A stretch of DNA of 19,321 nucleotides, from assembly GCA_050287725.1 (NCBI GenBank), contig JBNKCL010000006.1, forward strand, positions 1 through 19,321, read 5' to 3'. Position 1 is the stretch's first letter, and the number at the start of each line of letters is the position of its first letter. The stretch comes from CBFDBF01 sp050287725 (GTDB taxonomy: Bacteria > Pseudomonadota > Gammaproteobacteria > Chromatiales > Chromatiaceae). The notes under the pieces were generated by a model, which had not been told where the DNA came from, did not search any database, and saw nothing but the letters and a program-made list of their open reading frames with translations. Positions 14,211-19,321 of the stretch are shown here, in pieces. A program made the translations under genes and the position numbers.

Positions 14211-14795
14211 TCAGGCCAGGATCGCGGGCAGCAGCAATCGCCACTGCGTTTCCCAGCCTGCCAGGGGGGACTCCCGGAAGCGACTGCGGACAAACCGGCG
14301 CAACCGTCCCTCCACCAACGCCAGCAGGAGCGCTGCCGATTCTTCCGGCGTAACCGCCGAACCCCCGTCTTCCCGCAAGCGCGCCTCGCGCAGGATCTGG
14401 CGGAATTGAGTCTCCAGTCGATCGAAGAAACGGTCCACCCGACTCAGCAGCCGCTCATCCTCTCCCGCCAGTACGTCCCCCAGCAGCAGCCGCGTGATAC
14501 CGGGGTTGCGCTCGGCGAAACCCAACAGCAGGTAGAGGATTCGGGTGCAGCGCTCGCCGGTTCCCTTCTCCTCTGCCAGGATCTGGTTAATCCGGGAAAA
14601 CACGCTCTCCTCGGCGAAGGCGATGAGCTCTTCAAACATCCGCGTCTTGCTGGGAAAATGGCGATAGAGTGCGGCCTCCGTGATCCCGGAAGCGCGCGCC
14701 AACAACGCAGTGGTGATCCGCGCGCCCGGACTTTGCTCCAGCTCGGACGCGAGCGCCTCCAGGATCTGTTGCTTGCGGGGGATCTTTTGCTTCAC
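14211..14795 (-). CDS. slmA: Nucleoid occlusion factor SlmA (TetR family)
   Basis: SlmA binds specific sites across the chromosome and blocks FtsZ ring assembly over the nucleoid. The 194-residue length matches the family. The N-terminal TetR helix-turn-helix is clear (RITTALLARASGITEAALYRHFPSKTRMF, within residues 26-54). The C-terminal part carries SlmA-like segments (LLGFAERNPGITRLLLGD, FRQILREARLRE, then EGRLRRFVRSRF). Position directly after argB (10-base gap), in the coaBC-dut-algC-argB-slmA order, supports the call over a generic TetR regulator. E. coli has slmA (ttk) between dut and pyrE, and pyrE is close by here on the other strand. Confidence 0.92.
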   Translation of the reverse strand: MKQKIPRKQQILEALASELEQSPGARITTALLARASGITEAALYRHFPSKTRMFEELIAFAEESVFSRINQILAEEKGTGERCTRILYLLLGFAERNPGITRLLLGDVLAGEDERLLSRVDRFFDRLETQFRQILREARLREDGGSAVTPEESAALLLALVEGRLRRFVRSRFRESPLAGWETQWRLLLPAILA

Positions 14796-14805
14796 GCGAC
14801 CTCTG

Positions 14806-15702
14806 TTACCGACTGCGAATCAAGGTGCCGACCCCTTCGTCGGTAAAGATCTCCAGCAACACCGCATGCCGCACCCGTCCGTCGATGATGTGGGAAGAAC
14901 CCACCCCGCTCTTGACCGCATCCAGGGCGCAACGGATCTTGGGCAACATCCCCCCATGGATGGTCCCGTCCGCGACCAACTCGTCAACCCGCTTACTGGA
15001 AAGCCCGGTGAGAAGATTCCCGTCCTTGTCCAGCAATCCCGCGGTATTGGTAAGCAGGATCAGTTTCTCCGCCCGCAGCACCTCCGCCATCTTGCCGGCC
15101 ACCAGATCGGCGTTGATGTTGTAGGAACGACCGTCGCGGCCGATGCCGATGGGGGCGATTACCGGAACGAATCCTCCCTGCACCAGCATCTCCACCACCG
15201 AGGTGTTGATGCTCTCCACCTCTCCGACATGGCCGATATCAACGATCTCCGGCACCTTCAGCTCGGGCGCATCCTTGACCACTTTGAGCTGCCGCGCATG
15301 GATCAGGTCCCCGTCCTTGCCGGTCAGCCCTACCGCGCCGCCGCCATGCCGGTTGATCAGATTGACGATCTCCTTGTTGACCAGACCGCCCAGCACCATC
15401 TCCACCACGTCCATGGTCTCGCTGTCGGTGACCCGCATTCCCTGCACGAACTCGGAGCTCTTCCCCAACTTCTCCAACAGAGTGCCGATCTGGGGGCCGC
15501 CGCCATGTATCACTACCGGATTGATGCCTACCAGCTTCATCAGCACGATATCGCGCGCGAAGCTCTGTTTCAGATCTTCGTCCACCATGGCGTTGCCGCC
15601 ATATTTGATGACGATGGTCTTGCCCCGGAACCGCCGGATATAAGGCAACGCCTCGGACAAAACGTGAGCAACATTGGATGCCGCTTCGGGAGTGAGACTC
15701 AT
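14806..15702 (-). CDS. argB: Acetylglutamate kinase
   Basis: ArgB phosphorylates N-acetyl-L-glutamate, the second step of arginine synthesis, in the cytoplasm. The 298 residues show the amino-acid kinase fold: VIKYGGNAM (31-39) with the phosphate-binding lysine K33, VVIHGGGPQIG (63-73), GMRVTD (88-93) and LTNTAGLLDKDG. The N-terminal extension before the core (about 1-28, ending in PYIRRFRGK) resembles the helix found in arginine-inhibited hexameric enzymes such as that of Pseudomonas. Feedback inhibition by arginine is therefore likely (inference). The ATG at 15702 has an AGGA about 12 bases upstream. A 132-base gap separates it from algC, so it may have its own promoter. Confidence 0.96.
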   Translation of the reverse strand: MSLTPEAASNVAHVLSEALPYIRRFRGKTIVIKYGGNAMVDEDLKQSFARDIVLMKLVGINPVVIHGGGPQIGTLLEKLGKSSEFVQGMRVTDSETMDVVEMVLGGLVNKEIVNLINRHGGGAVGLTGKDGDLIHARQLKVVKDAPELKVPEIVDIGHVGEVESINTSVVEMLVQGGFVPVIAPIGIGRDGRSYNINADLVAGKMAEVLRAEKLILLTNTAGLLDKDGNLLTGLSSKRVDELVADGTIHGGMLPKIRCALDAVKSGVGSSHIIDGRVRHAVLLEIFTDEGVGTLIRSR

Positions 15703-15746
15703 GGTACGTTGAATTCCTGATTCATTAGGTTATGCCGTCGCGCACC

Positions 15747-15762
15747 CGGGAATTCTATCCCG
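15747..15762 (-). promoter_or_regulatory. Palindrome around a -10-like box upstream of argB
   Basis: CGGGA and TCCCG flank TAGAAT (five of six for a -10 box, minus strand), about 45-60 bases before the argB ATG. The -35 region is poor. The symmetry over the -10 box could be an operator, or chance. Confidence 0.22.
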
Positions 15763-15834
15763 AATCCGCAAACGGGAAGAACGGGGCGCGCGGAAATTCT
15801 GCGTCCCTTTACAGTACGCCGTTCCGGCCGCAGC

Positions 15835-18315
15835 TCAAAACGGCAACTTCAGATCGGGCTGGATCTCCAACAACAGTTGCCGGAATCGCGCCTGGACCTC
15901 TCCCAGCGCCCGTGCATCATCCGCTTCGAACCGGAATATCAGCGCCGGGGTGGTATTGGAGGGGCGCACCAATCCCCAGCCATGTTCAAACTCCGCCCGC
16001 ATCCCGTCGATGGTGACAAGCTTGGCGCCGGGGATCTCTCCGTGAGCCACCAGTTTTTCCACCAGCTTGGCCCCGGCCCCTTCCGGCACCGCCACGGAAA
16101 GTTCGGGAGTGCTGACGCCCTCCGGCAACTCCTCGAACACCTCCGCCGAACTGCGCGGATCTGCCGCGAGGATCTCCAGCAACCGCGCCCCGGCGTAAAT
16201 ACCGTCATCAAACCCGTACCACCGCTCCTTAAAGAAGATGTGGCCGCTCAACTCTCCCGCCAGCAATGCGCCGGTCTCCATCATCTTCGCCTTGATCAGG
16301 GAGTGACCGGTCTTCCACATCAGCGGCCGCCCGCCATGCGACAGGATATCGCCCGCCAGATGCCGGCTCGATTTCACATCGTAGATGATATCGGTGCCCG
16401 GCTGACGGGACAGTACATCCCGCGCGAACAACATCAGCAGACGATCCGGCCAGATAATCTTGCCTTCCGAATCCACCACTCCAAGCCGGTCGCCGTCACC
16501 GTCGAAGGCGAAACCGATATCGGCCTGCTGCGATTTCACCTCCCGGATCAGGGCTTGCAGATTTTCCGGCCTGCCGGGATCCGGATGGTGGTTGGGAAAC
16601 TTGCCGTCCACCTCGCAGTAGAGTTCCACCACCTGGCACCCCAGCGCCTTGAACAGGGCGGGGGCGATCACAGCCGCTGCGCCGTTGCCGCAATCGACCA
16701 CCACCTTCAACGGCCGCACCAGCTGCACGTCCTCGGTAATCCTCCCCACATAGTCCGGCAGCAGATCCCGCTCCTGCCGCGTCCCGTCCCCTTCCAGAAG
16801 ATTACCGGTCTCCACACGCCGCCGCAGGAGCTGGATCGCTTCGCCGGAGAGGGTTTCACCGCCGATCACCACCTTCAATCCGTTGTATTCGGGCGGATTG
16901 TGGCTGCCTGTCAGCACCACCCCGGAACCGCTGCCCAAGAGATGGGTGGCAAAATAGAGCACCGGGGTCGGCACCACCCCGATATCCACCACATCGCGAC
17001 CGCTGGCCAGCAGACCGCGGCACAACTCCGCACCCAGCGCGGGGCCGGAAAGGCGCCCGTCGCGACCCACGATTACAACCTGTTGTCCCCGGTCATACGC
17101 CTCACTGCCGATGGCGCGGCCCAATTGGTAGACCGTTTCCGGAGTGAGATCCCGGTCCACCACACCCCGAATGTCATACGCCCGGAATATCGTGGCCGGC
17201 AACATGGCGCCCGCGGCGGGGGCCGCCGCTTCCTCAATCGGCGCCTGCGCCGAAGGGATCGGCGGCGGCGCGCGGCGCAACGCCTGCGGCATCGGTGCAT
17301 GCGGTTCACCGTTGCCGGACAGCTCTTGCCCCATCTGCACCAGACGATCGAAGGTCATCTGGAGTTCCGCTATGCGCGCTATTTGCGACCGGATCGGACG
17401 CCCGCGGGCCAGTCTTCCCGACATCGCCTCAATGGTCGTGCGGTCCTCTCGTAACGCCTTGGTAAGACGCCTCGCCAATAACAGCAGCACCGCTATCGCC
17501 AGCACCAATCCCAATGCCGGCACCGCCAATTCGAGCAACGGGATACTCTCCCCCGCGGATATGGTGGGCTGAAACGCCACTCTCCAGATGGACCCCGAAA
17601 CCGGTATCCGGCCGGTACCTTCGCCGTCAATCGCATCCCCTTTGCCGGCAAAGCGCACCGCCTGGTCTCCGGCGACCTGCCGAATCTCCACGTTGATGTC
17701 ACTCACTCCGGCCAGACTGCGCTGCGCCAGACCTACCGGAAGCACAAGGTAGATTACCCCCACCACCTCGTTCGCTTCGTCCACCACCCGTACAGCCATG
17801 GAGATATGCTGCTGTGGCGTATTGAGTTGATGGACTTCGGCGGCCGTAGCCCCATCGCTTTGCTCCGCGGCCCGCAACATTGTCAAAGCAGCGAAACTCA
17901 GCTGCCGCTCCGGTTCACCTTGCAGGTTATCCCAACGGGGAGGCAGCAGATGAACCCGCATTGCAGCAGGAATCCGCTGTTGTATTTCGCGTTCTTTGCG
18001 GGCCAACCGCCCTGCATCGCCGGCGAGGAGCAGGGCGGGTAATCCCGATTCCCTCGCCACACTCTGCAACAGACTTTGGTAGAGATGAATTTGTTCTGAA
18101 AGCTGACCGACCACCGACTCGGCCACATTCGCGGCCCGCTCCATTGCGGTCTGCTTCTGCCCGAGTTGATGAAGCAGGTACCACACGGCCCCAAACAGCA
18201 ACGCGATCAGGACCAGGGCGATCACCATATTGCGAACGCAGGTTTGAATACTCTCGCCCTTGGAGGACGTAGCTTTATTGAAGACGTCCTTAACCTTTAT
18301 CCCCTTCCCGAACAT
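15835..18315 (-). CDS. algC: Phosphomannomutase/phosphoglucomutase AlgC with membrane-anchored N-terminal sensor-like region
   Basis: The C-terminal half (about 373-826) is a complete alpha-D-phosphohexomutase that interconverts mannose or glucose 6- and 1-phosphates for exopolysaccharide and LPS. It has the phosphoserine loop TGSHNPPEYNG (S471), the metal loop DGDGDR (605-610), the sugar loop ELSGH (688-692) and the phosphate-binding RPSNTTP (784-790). The N-terminal 370 residues add TM1 (about 31-48), a periplasmic domain of about 210 residues with helical and PAS/Cache-like character, TM2 (about 258-281), a HAMP-like helical stretch, and a Pro/Ala-rich linker (about 337-370). Long AlgC forms of this kind are known in Pseudomonas-type bacteria. 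AAGGAGAAGAG precedes the ATG. dut lies 90 bases upstream. Confidence 0.95.
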   Translation of the reverse strand: MFGKGIKVKDVFNKATSSKGESIQTCVRNMVIALVLIALLFGAVWYLLHQLGQKQTAMERAANVAESVVGQLSEQIHLYQSLLQSVARESGLPALLLAGDAGRLARKEREIQQRIPAAMRVHLLPPRWDNLQGEPERQLSFAALTMLRAAEQSDGATAAEVHQLNTPQQHISMAVRVVDEANEVVGVIYLVLPVGLAQRSLAGVSDINVEIRQVAGDQAVRFAGKGDAIDGEGTGRIPVSGSIWRVAFQPTISAGESIPLLELAVPALGLVLAIAVLLLLARRLTKALREDRTTIEAMSGRLARGRPIRSQIARIAELQMTFDRLVQMGQELSGNGEPHAPMPQALRRAPPPIPSAQAPIEEAAAPAAGAMLPATIFRAYDIRGVVDRDLTPETVYQLGRAIGSEAYDRGQQVVIVGRDGRLSGPALGAELCRGLLASGRDVVDIGVVPTPVLYFATHLLGSGSGVVLTGSHNPPEYNGLKVVIGGETLSGEAIQLLRRRVETGNLLEGDGTRQERDLLPDYVGRITEDVQLVRPLKVVVDCGNGAAAVIAPALFKALGCQVVELYCEVDGKFPNHHPDPGRPENLQALIREVKSQQADIGFAFDGDGDRLGVVDSEGKIIWPDRLLMLFARDVLSRQPGTDIIYDVKSSRHLAGDILSHGGRPLMWKTGHSLIKAKMMETGALLAGELSGHIFFKERWYGFDDGIYAGARLLEILAADPRSSAEVFEELPEGVSTPELSVAVPEGAGAKLVEKLVAHGEIPGAKLVTIDGMRAEFEHGWGLVRPSNTTPALIFRFEADDARALGEVQARFRQLLLEIQPDLKLPF

Positions 18316-18405
18316 CTCTTCTCCTTCGCCTTGTGTGTTGAGTGGACGGGGTAGTGCCGATTCATTCGACCAACATTGTAGCGCTTCACGCCCTCAAAGT
18401 ACGCC

Positions 18406-18861
18406 TTAGTGCCTGCCGGAATGCCCGAAGCCACCCTCGCCGCGATCGCTGGCGGCGAACTCCTCGACGATGTCAAACCGGGCGTGTACCACCGGCACGA
18501 TCACCAGTTGGGCGATCCGTTCCCCCACCTCGATCCGGAATCGCCCGCTCCCCCGGTTCCAGCAAGAAACCAGCAACTGCCCCTGGTAATCGGAGTCGAT
18601 CAAACCTACCAGATTGCCCAATACGATGCCGTGCTTATGGCCCAAACCGGAACGCGGCAGAATCATGGCGGCCAGATGCGGGTCCGCGATGTGAATCGCC
18701 ATACCGGTGGGGATCAGATGGGTCTCTCCCGGTTCGATTTCCAACGGCGCATCCAGCAGCGCCCGCAGATCGAGACCGGCGGAGCCGGCGGTGGCGTAGG
18801 CCGGCAGCGGGAACTCGCTCCCCAACCGGTCGTCAAGAATCTTCAGTTCAATGTTTTTCAT
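18406..18861 (-). CDS. dut: Deoxyuridine 5'-triphosphate nucleotidohydrolase (dUTPase)
   Basis: Dut hydrolyses dUTP to dUMP and pyrophosphate, keeping uracil out of DNA and feeding dTMP synthesis. From ATG 18861 (MKNIELKI) it has 151 residues, as in E. coli. All five motifs of the trimeric family are present: AGLDLRA (28-34), PRSGLGHKHG (69-78), GNLVGLIDSDYQGQL (82-96), ERIAQLVIVPV (114-124) and the C-terminal arm RGEGGFGHSG (140-149). A frame extension of five codons upstream is unlikely to be used. The start overlaps the end of coaBC by 14 bases, the usual arrangement. Confidence 0.97.
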   Translation of the reverse strand: MKNIELKILDDRLGSEFPLPAYATAGSAGLDLRALLDAPLEIEPGETHLIPTGMAIHIADPHLAAMILPRSGLGHKHGIVLGNLVGLIDSDYQGQLLVSCWNRGSGRFRIEVGERIAQLVIVPVVHARFDIVEEFAASDRGEGGFGHSGRH

Positions 18862-19321
18862 GCAGCCTTTCCGCAATTAACTCTACCAATCTCCGCGCCA
18901 GCTCCTCTTTCGCCATCATCGGCAACTCCCGACGCCCCCCTTCCCACAACACCGTCAACGCATTTTCCGTACTCTCGAACCCGCCCTGCGGCGCCCCGAC
19001 CAGATTGGCCGCAATCATGTCGACCCCTTTGGCCCGGCGCTTCTTCTCGGCCTGCTCCTCCGGCCGCTCGGTCTCGGCGGCGAACCCCACCGTGAACGGC
19101 GGCTGCGGCCGGGCCGCCACCGCGGCCAGTATGTCAGGGTTGCGAACCAGTTCGATCTCCAGCGCCTCCCGCTCCTTCTTGATCTTTTGCTCCGCCACCG
19201 CCGCGGGCCGGTAATCGGCCACCGCCGCGCAGGCGATAAACAGATCACACCCCTCCAGACGGGATTGGACCGCCTGCTCCATCTCCAGGGCGGTCTCCAC
19301 CGTCACCCGCTGCAACCCCGG
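18848..19321 (-). CDS. coaBC: CoaBC, C-terminal part (phosphopantothenate-cysteine ligase domain), 5' end outside window
   Basis: Only the last 157 residues are in the window, and the frame is open to the right edge. They belong to the CoaB half of the bifunctional enzyme that joins 4'-phosphopantothenate to cysteine, and decarboxylates the product through the missing CoaC half, in coenzyme A synthesis. Recognisable segments are QRVTVETALEM, LFIACAAVADYRP, KIKKE, LVRNPDILAAVA, TVGFAAETE and KGVDMIAANLVG. The 3' end overlaps dut by 14 bases, consistent with the conserved coaBC-dut pair. Confidence 0.94.
   Translation of the reverse strand, partial: PGLQRVTVETALEMEQAVQSRLEGCDLFIACAAVADYRPAAVAEQKIKKEREALEIELVRNPDILAAVAARPQPPFTVGFAAETERPEEQAEKKRRAKGVDMIAANLVGAPQGGFESTENALTVLWEGGRRELPMMAKEELARRLVELIAERLHEKH

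Noticed and set aside
15877..17454. A 525-codon open frame on the plus strand opposite algC
   Set aside because: It lies wholly antisense to a gene with complete mutase motifs, is rich in His, Arg, Gln and Pro as expected of GC-rich shadow frames, and shows no known domain.
18316..18405. TACAAT box in the dut-algC gap as an algC promoter
   Set aside because: The -10 match is good, but I find no -35 box at 16-18 bases. It could be real, but the support is too thin.
1..19321. Mobile elements, CRISPR array, tRNA or rRNA genes
   Set aside because: I looked for terminal inverted repeats with a transposase, regular spaced repeats and tRNA-like ends, and found none. The gene content is conserved core.

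Overview
The window is a dense, GC-rich stretch of bacterial chromosome, and almost every gene is a conserved housekeeping gene. The orders mlaFEDCB-murA-hisG-hisD-hisC and coaBC-dut-algC-argB-slmA, with pyrE and ampG nearby, are characteristic of Gammaproteobacteria outside the enterics (Pseudomonas-like or Chromatiales-like). SlmA, a full MlaFEDCB set, a short-form HisG and a membrane-anchored AlgC all support this. I cannot name a genus from the sequence alone. I see no insertion sequence, prophage, CRISPR array, tRNA or rRNA.

Layout. 1-245: the unrecognised tail of a gene that runs in from the left edge. 333-1082 (+): a spermidine-synthase-like methyltransferase-fold protein. 1098-2705 (-): a membrane chemoreceptor with a C-terminal zinc-binding CZB domain. 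It is preceded by a 43-residue single-pass membrane protein (2722-2853) and a roughly 210-base leader below a good promoter. 3154-10808 (-): one long same-strand block read as mlaF, mlaE, mlaD, mlaC, mlaB, murA, hisG, hisD, hisC, with mostly tiny gaps or overlaps. 11043-12278 (-): an AmpG-type muropeptide permease, divergent from pyrE (12437-13078, +). 13185-14204 (+): a secreted DUF4124 coiled-coil protein, tail to tail with slmA. 14211-19321 (-): slmA, argB, algC, dut and the C-terminal part of coaBC, which runs off the right edge.

How the genes work together. The central block joins outer-membrane lipid asymmetry (the Mla ABC system), the first committed step of peptidoglycan synthesis (MurA) and three histidine enzymes (HisG, HisD, HisC). 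AmpG next door recycles cell-wall fragments. The right block combines nucleotide and cofactor housekeeping (Dut, CoaBC, with PyrE nearby), sugar-phosphate supply for exopolysaccharide and LPS (AlgC), arginine synthesis (ArgB) and division-site control (SlmA).

The less ordinary parts are: a palindromic cluster of degenerate 8-9 base repeats between hisG and hisD that reaches into the end of hisG; the small membrane-protein gene and long leader ahead of the CZB chemoreceptor; the chemoreceptor's near-absent periplasmic domain; the two-helix membrane sensor-like region fused to AlgC; and the absence of ibaG between mlaB and murA. I found no convincing wholly new multi-gene system.
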